DNA of 64,000 bases from Bacillus sp. FJAT-28004 (GCF_001280845.1 NZ_LGHP01000003.1:342526-406525), one strand, 5' to 3'; shown: positions 33,964-43,112, counted from the first letter of the stretch. Made by a program: numbers and translations. Notes: generated by a model from the sequence alone, not told the origin.

Positions 33964-35769
33964 ATGAATCATCTCATGTATTTCTCCAAAAAACTGCATG
34001 CATACGGCGGCAAGGTGCTTTACTTGAATCTCTTCGGGATGATGCTTGTCGGATTACTTGACGGAGCAAGTATATTGCTGTTAGCGCCTTTGCTTAGCGT
34101 TATCGGTATCGTCAATATTCCGCTGTCATCATTCCCCGATATTGCATGGCTGTCGTCACTGCAAGAGCTTCCGAAAGAGAGAGCTCTTTTCATTATCTTA
34201 TTATTTTATGTTGGGCTTGTTGCTTTACAGGGAATAATCGGACGTAATTTAAGTCTTAGGGAAATTCGGATACATACAGGTTTTGTGAATAATATACGTT
34301 TGGAGCTTTACCGAGCGCTTCTGCAAGCGAATTGGGGGTTATTTTTAAAGAAGAGAAAGACGGATCTTATCAATTCGTTGACAGGCGAGCTGGGACGTGT
34401 GACTAACGGCGCTTTTCTTTCTCTTCAACTTATCGCGTCCTCTGTATTTACGGTTATTCAAGTTGGAATTGCTTTGTTTGTTTCTGTCAAAATGACATTG
34501 TTTGTTCTGGGTTGCGGATTAGTTATTGCGTTTCTCTCCAGAAGATTTATCAAGCAATCCAGGATGATTGGAGCCGCAACAACGGAGCTAGCTCAAAGCT
34601 ATATGGCCGGCATCACCGATCATTTTAATGGGATGAAGGATATTAAAAGCAATTTGCTCGAAGCCTCACGTTATCGCTGGCTGCTCGGCTGGTCGGAGAA
34701 GATTGCGCAGGAAAGGTATGAAAGCTCAAAAGTGCGAAGCAACTCGCAGCTTTTTTACAAGCTGTTCTCGGCTATCATGATCGCCGGTTTTGTATTTGGT
34801 TCGGTGATGCTGTTTCAGAGCCAAGGGGGCTATTTATTGCTGATCATGGTCATTTTCTCGCGATTATGGCCGCGTTTTACAGGAATCCAATCAAATATTG
34901 AGCAAATAGCTTCAGCTCTGCCTGCCTTCAAAACGTTGATGGAACTTCAAGAACAATGTTTAAGCCACAGGGAACTGCAGGAAGCCGAGAGCTTGGGCGG
35001 AGATTTTATCCTGCCACTTAAGCTCAACCATCAGCTCGAATGCCGCCAAGTCTATTTCCGCTATGATCAGCAGCAGCCAGAGTTTACGCTGGAAGCTATT
35101 AATTTGCGCATCCCTGCTAATGGCATGACAGCAATTGTTGGACAATCAGGCGCTGGAAAGAGCACCTTAATTGATTTGATGATGGGGCTTATGAAGCCTG
35201 ATCAAGGTTCTGTGCTCATTGACGGGAAGACGCTTACGGATGAAGATTTATTATCATTAAGAAGATCCATCAGTTATGTCCCGCAGGAACCATTTCTTTT
35301 CCATGGTACAATTAGAGACAATTTGATACTAATCGATCCTAATGCAACGGAAGAGCAAATATGGGAAGCGTTGGAGTTCTCATCTGCAGCTGAATTTGTT
35401 CGAAAACTCCCACAAGGAATAGATACGATTATCGGTGATCGGGGTATTCGGTTATCGGGCGGGGAGCGCCAGAGACTTGTTTTAGCTAGAGCTATACTCA
35501 GGCAGCCATCAATTCTTATATTAGACGAGGCTACGAGCGCACTGGACAGCTTAAACGAAACGAAAATTCAAGAAGCCATTGAGCGACTAAAGGGGAAAAT
35601 GACCGTTATCGTGGTGGCTCATCGACTATCGACCATTCGGAATGCAGATCAGGTTATTGTATTAGAAAATGGGAAAATCGTACAAACAGGCCATTTCATG
35701 ATGCTCGCCGAGGACAAGAAAGGACTGTTCAGCCGTTTGCTAGGCAATCAGCTGCAAGTAGCTTTATAG
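33964..35769 (+). CDS. ABC exporter of the lasso peptide (PadeD type)
   Basis: A 601-aa fused permease-ATPase half transporter. Six membrane segments occupy about 1-300. The ATPase has Walker A VGQSGAGKSTL (about 392), the signature LSGGERQRL, Walker B ILILDEATSALD and the switch His in VVAHRLSTI. It should export the mature peptide and confer self-protection. ATG 33964 is 21 bp after the B2 stop. The longer open frame back to 33850 overlaps B2 and is not conserved. Confidence 0.87.
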   Translation: MNHLMYFSKKLHAYGGKVLYLNLFGMMLVGLLDGASILLLAPLLSVIGIVNIPLSSFPDIAWLSSLQELPKERALFIILLFYVGLVALQGIIGRNLSLREIRIHTGFVNNIRLELYRALLQANWGLFLKKRKTDLINSLTGELGRVTNGAFLSLQLIASSVFTVIQVGIALFVSVKMTLFVLGCGLVIAFLSRRFIKQSRMIGAATTELAQSYMAGITDHFNGMKDIKSNLLEASRYRWLLGWSEKIAQERYESSKVRSNSQLFYKLFSAIMIAGFVFGSVMLFQSQGGYLLLIMVIFSRLWPRFTGIQSNIEQIASALPAFKTLMELQEQCLSHRELQEAESLGGDFILPLKLNHQLECRQVYFRYDQQQPEFTLEAINLRIPANGMTAIVGQSGAGKSTLIDLMMGLMKPDQGSVLIDGKTLTDEDLLSLRRSISYVPQEPFLFHGTIRDNLILIDPNATEEQIWEALEFSSAAEFVRKLPQGIDTIIGDRGIRLSGGERQRLVLARAILRQPSILILDEATSALDSLNETKIQEAIERLKGKMTVIVVAHRLSTIRNADQVIVLENGKIVQTGHFMMLAEDKKGLFSRLLGNQLQVAL

Positions 35770-35838
35770 ACGAAACTTTACTATACTGTTATGGGATAGA
35801 TTAATTCAGACATTGTTTCAGTGATTAGGAGGACATAT

Positions 35839-36603
35839 TTGGCTATTATAATAACGCTCTCAATATCCGTGCTTCTCTTGTACCTGTTCTTTATCCTCCC
35901 AACCCAGTGGCTAAAAATCGAAAAGATAACCCACCCAATCGGCATTAACAAACGCATATTGCAAATTAGTGATTTGCATGTAGACAGGCTGCGCATAAGC
36001 GCAAAGCGAATTCAGAATATCATTGCTTCTGCGAAGCCTGACTACATTTTTCTGACTGGCGACTATACCTATAAAGAACACTATCTTCCGCGGGTAGGCT
36101 ATTACTTAAAGGCTATTTCAGATAGCGGAATACCCGTCTATGCGGTGCTTGGAAACCATGATTATGAGCTTCCGCGTTTAAAGAATCTGCTTGATCTATT
36201 TCATGTGTATGGCATTCAAGTGCTCCGCAACGAAAATGTCGTGCTCGATGATTTTCAACTTATTGGAATCGATGATGACTGCTCTCATCATAGCCGCATC
36301 AGGCCGTCGTTCAGAGGAATTGAAAACAACAAGCCCATCGTCATTATGACGCATGATCCGAATGTCGTTCTGAAAATTAATCACCCTTATCATTATTTGA
36401 TGGCTGGTCATCTGCATGGAAAGCAGCTGAACGTGCCGTTCTTTTTTGCATTAAAGCCAAAAGGTCCACTTTCCGTGAAAGGGATCTACAAAGGCCTTCA
36501 TAACAATCAGGATGGCACCTTCTATATTTCCAAAGGTATCGGTCAAGCAGGCGTTAACGCAAGGTTTATGGTCAGAAGTGAAATAACGATTCATGACCTA
36601 TAA
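35839..36603 (+). CDS. Membrane-anchored metallophosphoesterase (YkuE-like)
   Basis: A 254-aa protein. An N-terminal anchor (AIIITLSISVLLLYLFFILP) is followed by the calcineurin-type metal motifs ISDLHVD, LTGDYT, LGNHDYE, MTHDPN and MAGHLHGKQ, all intact. TTG 35839 follows AGGAGG. It lies 69 bp after the lasso exporter on the same strand with no strong terminator between, so cotranscription is possible. Relatives act on lipid or nucleotide phosphates. A role on the phosphorylated lasso peptide is only a hypothesis. Confidence 0.75.
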   Translation: MAIIITLSISVLLLYLFFILPTQWLKIEKITHPIGINKRILQISDLHVDRLRISAKRIQNIIASAKPDYIFLTGDYTYKEHYLPRVGYYLKAISDSGIPVYAVLGNHDYELPRLKNLLDLFHVYGIQVLRNENVVLDDFQLIGIDDDCSHHSRIRPSFRGIENNKPIVIMTHDPNVVLKINHPYHYLMAGHLHGKQLNVPFFFALKPKGPLSVKGIYKGLHNNQDGTFYISKGIGQAGVNARFMVRSEITIHDL

Positions 36604-36617
36604 ATCTATGGCAGGAG

Positions 36618-37505
36618 CTAGTCAACTTCGGTATTTCTGCGGCTTGCCTCTCGAAAGGCAGCTGGAGGAATACCTTTGGCATCGGCAAAGGTTCGAGAGA
36701 AATAATGTACAGACGAGAATCCGCAGCGCTCAGCAATGGTCTTAATCGGCGTTGATGTTTGCGATAGCAACTGCTCTGCAACTCGGACTCGCTCGTTTCT
36801 AACGAGCATGGAGAAGGACTCATGCACGCTTTGCGCAAACAGTCTGGATAGATGGCGCTCGGATACATTAATGTAGCGGGCAACCTCTGACAGGCTCAAA
36901 TTGGCGCCTAAATTATCGCGTATGTAAAGCTTGGCGCGGCTGATGAGAATAGCAGCATTTGAAGCGGGCAAAATGATTTCAGTGTTTTTGTTCCTCCCGC
37001 CTACAATGATAGGAAAGGTAAGGATCAGGGCATGCGCAAGTTGATTCAATAATGAAATCGGCACAGCGAAGATTTCATCGCTTGGAATGAGCAGTGATCG
37101 CCAAATTTGAGCAGTAGGAGAATGATGCTGGTTTTCCATCCATATAGGACCGCTGTTTAAAGACTGATTATAATATTCGAATTCATCAGGCTTCGAAAGC
37201 TTCTCATCAAGTTCGTAGGCAACATATAATAAATCCAATTGGTCTACGTCTCTAATTTGATGGCGGACATTTGGCCGCGAGCAAAAGAGCACACCTTCAT
37301 GCAAAGGATAAGCCGTTCCGCCCTCCTCATAAATACCCGTACCTCCAGCCACGTAGCATACCTCAAAAAAAGAATGCTTATGAACAGCATTTGCGACTAG
37401 CTTTGGCACCGCTCCCCAGTAATAGACATGGATGGTCAAGCTCTCCCCCTGCAGTAATCTTGCATATCGATTCAAGCGTTCTTCGCTTTTTGACCAAACA
37501 TACAT
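36618..37505 (-). CDS. AraC-family regulator with cupin domain
   Basis: A 295-aa protein with an N-terminal cupin-like sensor (HKHSFFEVCYVAGGTGIYEEGG...LFCSRPNVRHQI) and a C-terminal double HTH (ARYINVSERHLSRLFAQSVHESFSMLVRNERVRVAEQLLSQ, IAERCGFSSVHYFSRTFADAKGIPPAAFR). It is divergent from the PhyH-like gene and probably activates it. The inducer is unknown. AGGAG lies 12 nt before the start. It is convergent with the phosphoesterase gene. Confidence 0.82.
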   Translation of the reverse strand: MYVWSKSEERLNRYARLLQGESLTIHVYYWGAVPKLVANAVHKHSFFEVCYVAGGTGIYEEGGTAYPLHEGVLFCSRPNVRHQIRDVDQLDLLYVAYELDEKLSKPDEFEYYNQSLNSGPIWMENQHHSPTAQIWRSLLIPSDEIFAVPISLLNQLAHALILTFPIIVGGRNKNTEIILPASNAAILISRAKLYIRDNLGANLSLSEVARYINVSERHLSRLFAQSVHESFSMLVRNERVRVAEQLLSQTSTPIKTIAERCGFSSVHYFSRTFADAKGIPPAAFREASRRNTEVD

Positions 37506-37630
37506 TTGAACGATCAGCTCCTATGGCGTAATAATGCAAAAAAATGTCGTTAACAGGTAAATACGATAGCACTATATCCTATCTATAATTAAACCATATT
37601 CATACTAATTATACGATAAGGGGAATGAAC

Positions 37631-38407
37631 ATGATCACTAACGAAGATGTGCAATTTTATAAAGAAAATGGATACTTTCTAGCTAGAGGCGTGTTTAACA
37701 ATGAAGAGGTAGTGGAGATGAGAGCTGCGGTTGAGCGTGTCATTCAGCGAGCGGCACTGGCTCAGGCTGATCATAACCACGCATGGCAAGGAGATTTTTT
37801 GCCGCCTGAGCAGCTTAAGAAGCTAGTTCTGAAAGGCTTCCATGATGTGCATTATCATGATGCATCATTTACAAGGGCAGTCATTCATCCGAATATGGTT
37901 GCCGTATTGAACGGAATAATTGGTCCCAATGTTCAGCTCCATCACTCGAAAATGCTTGTGAAGCCGCCTGCTAATGGAGCAGCGTTTCCTATGCATCAGG
38001 ATTATCCTTATTTTCCTCACCACAACCATTCGATGCTGGCTGCAAGCGTTCATCTTGACGATGCCGATGCAGAAAATGGCTGCTTAGCGGTGATCCCTGG
38101 TTCTCATTTGGAAGGACCGCTGAATCATGTGGGAAGGCATTATCTCAATCATAAGGAATATCCAATCTCATCTGGAACGCTTTGTCCTGCGAAGGCAGGG
38201 GACGTGCTGTTCTTCAATTACTTGACGATTCATGGATCGGATGTTAACCGCAGTGACAGAACAAGAAGAAATGTATTGTTTCAATATCGTGATGCTGCAG
38301 ACAAACCGACGGAAAATACTCATTTTGATTGGGGCATGGGCCTCATGGTTAGCGGGGAAAACGTCGACTTCAACAACGTAAAACCAAAATTTCAAATTAC
38401 GGAGTAA
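37631..38407 (+). CDS. Phytanoyl-CoA dioxygenase-family (PhyH) iron/2-oxoglutarate oxygenase
   Basis: A 258-aa protein with the facial triad visible as HQDYPYFPHH (H-x-D) and a distal His in NYLTIHGSDVNRSDRTRRNVLFQY, where the R that binds 2-oxoglutarate follows. It hydroxylates an unknown small molecule. ATG 37631 is 8 nt from AAGGGG; ATG 37625 is too close. It is divergently paired with the AraC regulator. Confidence 0.8.
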   Translation: MITNEDVQFYKENGYFLARGVFNNEEVVEMRAAVERVIQRAALAQADHNHAWQGDFLPPEQLKKLVLKGFHDVHYHDASFTRAVIHPNMVAVLNGIIGPNVQLHHSKMLVKPPANGAAFPMHQDYPYFPHHNHSMLAASVHLDDADAENGCLAVIPGSHLEGPLNHVGRHYLNHKEYPISSGTLCPAKAGDVLFFNYLTIHGSDVNRSDRTRRNVLFQYRDAADKPTENTHFDWGMGLMVSGENVDFNNVKPKFQITE

Positions 38408-38434
38408 CTCGTTATTCTAAGGTTACGCCAGTTC

Positions 38435-38482
38435 GAGACGCATAACAACCGGCTTCAAAAGGTTGATGTGCGTCTCTTTTTT
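38435..38482 (+). terminator. Strong terminator after PhyH-like gene
   Basis: GAGACGCA (38435) pairs with TGCGTCTC (38476) around an inner CAACC/GGTTG stem, followed by a T-tract. Confidence 0.85.
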
Positions 38483-38579
38483 GTGAGAAGTAATACTTGG
38501 AAGCGCTCTACATATTTATAGTAAGGCAACTCGGAAAAAGTAATTCGAATATTTATTTGGCAGGTATGGAAAAATCATA

Positions 38580-38609
38580 TTGACATAAGTTTGACAACGA
38601 TGATATATT
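38580..38609 (+). promoter_or_regulatory. Sigma-A promoter of the symporter gene
   Basis: TTGACA (38580-38585), 18 bp, TATATT (38604-38609), about 110 bp before the start codon. The rest of the 38483-38720 gap shows nothing else convincing. Confidence 0.6.
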
Positions 38610-38720
38610 GTTTCTGCAAAGTGGAGTATTCTTATCGGAATTAAAGTGCGATTAATTTTAAAAGTTAATTTGTGCTATTTATCATAGGTGTGTAGAGACA
38701 GAAGGGATGATTAATGTATT

Positions 38721-40076
38721 ATGGAAAATAATTTATTGACAGCAATCGAAACAAACTGGATCAGTTTAGTTGTATCAGCAATAATACTTGGCGGTCTTTA
38801 TTTTATGGCCAAAAAACGTGTAAGCTTCGGAACGAGGGTATTGGTCGCACTAGGGCTTGGCCTTGTTGCAGGTATTATTTTTAACAACTTTAAACTAGAC
38901 ACTGAGGGCGTAGGTACAATTGGATCCATCTATATTAATTTAATAAAGATGATCGTTATTCCACTCGTTTTTGTTCTCGTTATTAACAGTATTATCTCGA
39001 TCACGAATCTTGAGTTTCTACGCAAGCTTAGCGTTAAGACCATCAGTTGGTTTTTGGCAACGACAGGGGTAGCAGCAATTATCGGACTTCTAGTTGCATC
39101 CGCTATTAATCCTGGTGCAGGCTTCGAAATGAAAACACCTGAAAACTTTGAAGCACGTGAAGTGCCTAGCTTTTTCAAAGTAATCTTGGATCAAGTGCCT
39201 TCTAATCCGATTAACGATGCTGCAGAAGGTAAAGTAGTGCCAATTCTTATCTTCGCTTTATTCATTGCTGTTGCAATCGTTAAGGTAGGAGCAAAAAATC
39301 CGGATTCCGTTCAACCATTCAAAGCGTTCATTCAATCTGCAACTGTTATTATGCATCAGGTTGTTAAGTTTGTTCTTCGCTTTACACCGTATGGCGTGTA
39401 TGCCTTGATTGCAGTTATGGCTGCAAGATACGGATGGGAAACACTTGAACCACTTGCCATGCTAATCCTTGTAACTTATATCGCACTACTTTTGCATTTT
39501 GTATTCGTCTTTGGTGGTCTAGTATCTTTTGTTGCAAAGGTTAATCCTTTGAAATTTTTCAGAAAAGCATATCCTACGGTAGCAGTAGCGTTCACAACGC
39601 GCAGCAGCTTTGCAACGCTTCCGGTCAATCTTGAAGTTATTACGAAGCGCCTTCGCGTTTCACCGAAAATCGCCAGCTTTGTAGCTCCACTTGGCGCTAC
39701 AATGAACTTTAACGGCTGCGGCGGCATTTGGCCAGCAGTGGTAGCAGTATTCATCTCTCAGGTTTATGGCGTATCGCTTACTGCAACAGATTATGTACTT
39801 ATCGTACTTGTTAGCGTGATCTCTTCGATCGGTGTTGCAGGCGTACCAGGACCAGCATCCATTTCGACAACAGTTGTACTGACAGCAGTAGGACTTCCAC
39901 TTGAAGGTATTGCACTAGTTGTTGCCGTTGAATCACTAATTGATATGGGTCGTACGGCTGTTAATGCAACGGGTACTACGGTTACAGCATTGCTTGTTGC
40001 GAATTCTGAAGGTGAATTCGACCGTGAAGCATTTAACCGTGGTGAGGAAGATGACCTAGAACTTAATCCTGCATAA
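38721..40076 (+). CDS. Dicarboxylate/amino acid:cation symporter, TcyP-like
   Basis: A 451-aa DAACS-family transporter with eight membrane segments and two re-entrant hairpins. Marks are the first-hairpin serine-rich TTRSSFATLPV, the NFNGCGG variant of the MNxDG region (ATMNFNGCGGIWP) and VPGPASISTTVVLTAVGLP. The C-terminal RTAVNATGTTVTALLVA carries the substrate-binding N. The pattern is closest to the cystine transporters of the TcyP type. The symbol is withheld because substrate is not proven. Confidence 0.8.
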   Translation: MENNLLTAIETNWISLVVSAIILGGLYFMAKKRVSFGTRVLVALGLGLVAGIIFNNFKLDTEGVGTIGSIYINLIKMIVIPLVFVLVINSIISITNLEFLRKLSVKTISWFLATTGVAAIIGLLVASAINPGAGFEMKTPENFEAREVPSFFKVILDQVPSNPINDAAEGKVVPILIFALFIAVAIVKVGAKNPDSVQPFKAFIQSATVIMHQVVKFVLRFTPYGVYALIAVMAARYGWETLEPLAMLILVTYIALLLHFVFVFGGLVSFVAKVNPLKFFRKAYPTVAVAFTTRSSFATLPVNLEVITKRLRVSPKIASFVAPLGATMNFNGCGGIWPAVVAVFISQVYGVSLTATDYVLIVLVSVISSIGVAGVPGPASISTTVVLTAVGLPLEGIALVVAVESLIDMGRTAVNATGTTVTALLVANSEGEFDREAFNRGEEDDLELNPA

Positions 40077-40101
40077 ATCAATGAATGTAGAAGCTTAGAA
40101 A

Positions 40102-40155
40102 AAAGCCCTTGGACAAACACGTGATATAACGTGTTTACCCAAGGGCTTTGTTTGT
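40102..40155. terminator. Bidirectional terminator
   Basis: AAAGCCCTTGG pairs with CCAAGGGCTTT around an AAACACGT/ACGTGTTT inner stem, between the convergent symporter and 92-aa protein genes. Confidence 0.85.
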
Positions 40156-40434
40156 TTATGGTTCATCGTGTACTTCAGGGAACGAATGGTCATACTCATC
40201 TTCACCGGGATAGTCACGAGGCAATCCTGCATGGAGCGCTCGATTCTCATAATTAAAGTTGCCCAATGAACGCTGATCGATTCGCCAAGGCGTACTTTTT
40301 CCTAGAAATGCCATCAGCAGATCGGAGCCGTACGGTCCATCTGGAAACTCCTCCGGAATTAGATCGTTACGTTGCGATTCAACTGTCGATACATCTGTAT
40401 AGGGCTGACGATTTTCAGGAATAAATCGATCCAT
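40156..40434 (-). CDS. Hypothetical small acidic protein
   Basis: A 92-aa soluble protein, Pro-, Tyr- and acid-rich (PDGPYGSDLLMAFLGKSTPWRI, LPRDYPGEDEYDHSFPE), with no membrane segment or cysteine. GAGGAG lies 7 nt before the ATG and a strong terminator follows, so it is a real gene. I do not recognise the family. Likely cotranscribed with the DUF3055 gene upstream. Confidence 0.6.
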   Translation of the reverse strand: MDRFIPENRQPYTDVSTVESQRNDLIPEEFPDGPYGSDLLMAFLGKSTPWRIDQRSLGNFNYENRALHAGLPRDYPGEDEYDHSFPEVHDEP

Positions 40435-40484
40435 CAGCAGACTCCTCTCAAATGGTATTGGATTACCATTTCAGTGTACCCTTA

Positions 40485-40781
40485 TTAATCGGTAAAATGC
40501 ACCGTACCGACAACAAAGTATAAGAACTGAGCGAGCTCAGCCGCTTCTTCTTCTGTTAGCTTAAACGTATGTTCAAGATAACCTTCCTCTTCAAGGTCAT
40601 CAGGGCCGATAATCGCTGTTTTGCCGAACTGCAGGTCAGTTATCAGCTTCTTGCCGTAAAAACGGCTTGTAGAGGTAATAGCAAGATCGAAACGCTTCAA
40701 GCTGGGTCCGATAAAAGTGACGTATCTGGTAGACGTTTCTTCCGTGGAATCAGACATAAAATCAAAATCAGGCAACAGCAT
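40485..40781 (-). CDS. DUF3055-family protein
   Basis: A 98-aa protein whose core TEETSTRYVTFIGPSLKRFDLAITSTSRFYGKKLITDLQ and AIIGPDDLEEEGYLEHTF matches the Bacillales DUF3055 family; its function is unknown. ATG 40781 has GGAGG 9 nt upstream. The open frame reaches 40814, but the extra residues are not conserved. Confidence 0.75.
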   Translation of the reverse strand: MLLPDFDFMSDSTEETSTRYVTFIGPSLKRFDLAITSTSRFYGKKLITDLQFGKTAIIGPDDLEEEGYLEHTFKLTEEEAAELAQFLYFVVGTVHFTD

Positions 40782-40911
40782 AGGGTATAGCCTCCAATTC
40801 AATAATACAATCATTATACAATATTATGTTCTGCTTTGGCTTATTGCAGTTTATACGAGCTATGGTACATTATTAATAGCAGAGCCATGCCATCAGGAGG
40901 GGTACAATGAT

Positions 40912-41598
40912 ATGAACTTCAAATCCGAAACGTCGCGTGATGCAAAAGGATCAATCCGCGACTTTGTATACGATAAACTAAAAGCAGATATATTGGATTT
41001 GAAACTGGAGCCGGGCCGTTTTATCTCAGAGAAAGATATAATCGAGATGCTGAAGGTGAGCAGAACACCCATCAGGGAGGCATTCGTCAAGCTTTCACAA
41101 GAGGGGCTTATTGAAACGATTCCCCAGCGGGGTTCATTTATTTCTCATATCGATCTAGATATGGTGGAGGAGTCTCGATTCGTACGGGAAACGATGGAAA
41201 GTACGATCGTCAGGCTGGCATGCGAGCAGCTGAAGGCTGAACAAGTGCTGCAGCTGCAAAATTTGATTGCCTTGCAAGAGCTCTGTATCGAAGAGAAAAA
41301 CTACAAGCGTTTGTTTGAGCTGGACGACGAGTTTCACAAAACGATCATCATTGGATGTGGGAAGCTCCGAACATGGAAGCTGCTTCAAGAACTAAGCGCC
41401 CATTACCAGAGGGTGAGGATGCTGCGCCTTGCTGCAAACGATGATTGGCATATTATTCTGAGTCAGCACCGTGCGATAGTAACAGCAATTAAGGAAAAGG
41501 ATCCAGACGCGGCGGAAAAAGTTATGCATGAGCATTTGAATAGATTTCAGCTGGAGAAGGATGAGTTGAAAGAGAAATATCCCGCGTATTTTAAGTAG
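40912..41598 (+). CDS. GntR-family regulator, FadR/FCD subfamily
   Basis: A 228-aa protein. The N-terminal winged helix (IRDFVYDKLKADILDLKLEPGRFISEKDIIEML, VSRTPIREAFVKLSQEGLIETIPQRGSFI) is followed by an all-helical FCD ligand domain with DDEFHKTI and QHRAIVTAIKEKD, whose His and Asp residues usually bind a metal. ATG 40912 follows AGGAGG. It lies upstream of and in line with the Gfo/Idh gene, a plausible target. Confidence 0.85.
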   Translation: MNFKSETSRDAKGSIRDFVYDKLKADILDLKLEPGRFISEKDIIEMLKVSRTPIREAFVKLSQEGLIETIPQRGSFISHIDLDMVEESRFVRETMESTIVRLACEQLKAEQVLQLQNLIALQELCIEEKNYKRLFELDDEFHKTIIIGCGKLRTWKLLQELSAHYQRVRMLRLAANDDWHIILSQHRAIVTAIKEKDPDAAEKVMHEHLNRFQLEKDELKEKYPAYFK

Positions 41599-41706
41599 TA
41601 TTGTGCAATGAAACGGCAGGCAACCTTACGGCAGGTGTCGGCTGTTTTTTGATTTTGTGGTACATATTCTTATGTGAGCATGGGTGATTACTTCTATTAA
41701 AAATAG

Positions 41707-41743
41707 TCATATGCACTCATATGATTTATTTGTATACTAGTAT
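41707..41743. promoter_or_regulatory. Two inverted repeats before the Gfo/Idh gene
   Basis: TCATATG-CACT-CATATGA (41707-41724) and the palindrome ATACTAGTAT (41734-41743) lie 40-75 bp before the start codon. Either could be an operator for the adjacent GntR-type regulator. TATTAT at 41741 may be the -10. Confidence 0.4.
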
Positions 41744-41780
41744 TATCAGTTAAGGAAAAAGACTAAGGAGATGGAATTAT

Positions 41781-42935
41781 ATGATTCGTGTTGCGATTAT
41801 TGGAACCGGCTCTATATCGTCTGCTCATATCGATGCTTATCTGGCATTAGGAAACCGCTGCAGTATTGTTGCATTATACGATATTAATGCTGCAAGCGCG
41901 CAAGACAAGAAAACGAAGTTTCAATTGAGTAGTGAAATTGTAAACGATTACAAAGATTTGCTTTCTCGTGATGATATCGATTTGGTTTCAATTTGCACAC
42001 CACCGTATACACACTCCGATCTTTCGGTAGACTTCCTGCAAGCAGGAAAACATGTCATTGTCGAGAAGCCAATGGCATCTTCGCTGGCTGAGTGCGATAG
42101 AATGAACGAAGCCGCTGTAGCATCAGGAAAAATTCTTTCCGTTATAAGTCAGAATCGTTTCGGCGATGCGATCATGAAGCTTAAGAGCGTGCTTGATTCA
42201 GGGCTTGCAGGACGAATTGTGCATGCGCAGGTTGATTCCTTTTGGTGGCGAGGATATACATATTACGATTTATGGTGGCGCGGAACTTGGGAGAAGGAGG
42301 GCGGGGGCTGCACACTAAACCATGCTGTTCACCATATCGATATGTTCCAATGGATGATGGGAATGCCGGATAAAGTTACGGCAATTATGGCTAATACTTC
42401 TCATGATAATGCGGAAGTTGAGGATTTGTCGGTTGCCATTCTGTCCTACCCGCGAGCGCTCGCTCAAATCACAAGCTCTGTCGTTCATCACGGACAGGAG
42501 CAGAAGCTCATTTTTCAAGGGGAGAAAGCGCGGGTATCCATGCCATGGCAGGTGACAGCTTCTTCTGCGCAGGAAAACGGTTTTCCTATAGAAAACCCGG
42601 AATTGGAGCAGCAAATTGCAGCTGTTGCGGATGGTGTTGCTTCCTTAACCTATGTAGGGCACAAAGGTCAGTTGGATAATGTCATAACCGCGATTGAGAA
42701 CGGCAGCGGTGATGTACTCGTAACGGGGGTGGAAGGAAGAAAAACGCTTGAGCTTATAACCGCCATTTATCAAGCATCCAGCACAGGAGCTGCGGTAGAG
42801 CTGCCTATACGTCCAGACAGCCCATTTTATACACGGGAAGGAATCATGGCGTCAGCGACCCACTTCTATGAGAAGAAAAACTCCGTTGCAGCATTCGGCA
42901 GCAATCAAATTACGGTAAGTGGAGAAAGCAAATAG
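41781..42935 (+). CDS. Gfo/Idh/MocA-family oxidoreductase
   Basis: A 384-aa NAD(P)-dependent sugar or cyclitol dehydrogenase. The Rossmann domain begins VAIIGTGSISSAHIDAYL, with ICTPPYTHSDLSVDFLQAGKHVIVEKPMA carrying the EKP lysine. The C-terminal domain has GGGCTLNHAVHHIDMFQWMMG with the catalytic-region DxxxH pattern. The start follows AAGGAGATGG. A truncated reading frame and a strong terminator follow. Confidence 0.83.
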   Translation: MIRVAIIGTGSISSAHIDAYLALGNRCSIVALYDINAASAQDKKTKFQLSSEIVNDYKDLLSRDDIDLVSICTPPYTHSDLSVDFLQAGKHVIVEKPMASSLAECDRMNEAAVASGKILSVISQNRFGDAIMKLKSVLDSGLAGRIVHAQVDSFWWRGYTYYDLWWRGTWEKEGGGCTLNHAVHHIDMFQWMMGMPDKVTAIMANTSHDNAEVEDLSVAILSYPRALAQITSSVVHHGQEQKLIFQGEKARVSMPWQVTASSAQENGFPIENPELEQQIAAVADGVASLTYVGHKGQLDNVITAIENGSGDVLVTGVEGRKTLELITAIYQASSTGAAVELPIRPDSPFYTREGIMASATHFYEKKNSVAAFGSNQITVSGESK

Positions 42936-42947
42936 GAGGCAACCGAT

Positions 42948-43019
42948 ATGGCGTTTGACGAATCGCTCAAGCTTTCAATTCGTGCGGGTACTGACGACGA
43001 AATATTTGTTAAAGTGTGA
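42948..43019 (+). pseudogene. Short 23-aa frame, probable truncated gene remnant
   Basis: ATG 42948 lies behind a good AGGAGG site, 12 bp after the Gfo/Idh stop, and encodes a 23-aa peptide that ends at TGA 43017-43019 just before a terminator. A well-placed ribosome site in front of so short a frame suggests the start of a partner gene whose body was deleted. A true microprotein is the alternative. Confidence 0.4.
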
Positions 43020-43041
43020 ACTGCTAATCCGTAAGGAATGA

Positions 43042-43083
43042 AAAGAACGGCCATCTGCCATGAAGGAGCGGTGGCCGTTCTTT
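43042..43083. terminator. Bidirectional terminator
   Basis: AAAGAACGGCCA pairs with TGGCCGTTCTTT over an 18-nt loop, between the plus-strand oxidoreductase unit and the minus-strand GH8 gene. Confidence 0.85.
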
Positions 43084-43112
43084 GTTTCACGCGACTGCTG
43101 CAGGAAGGAATG

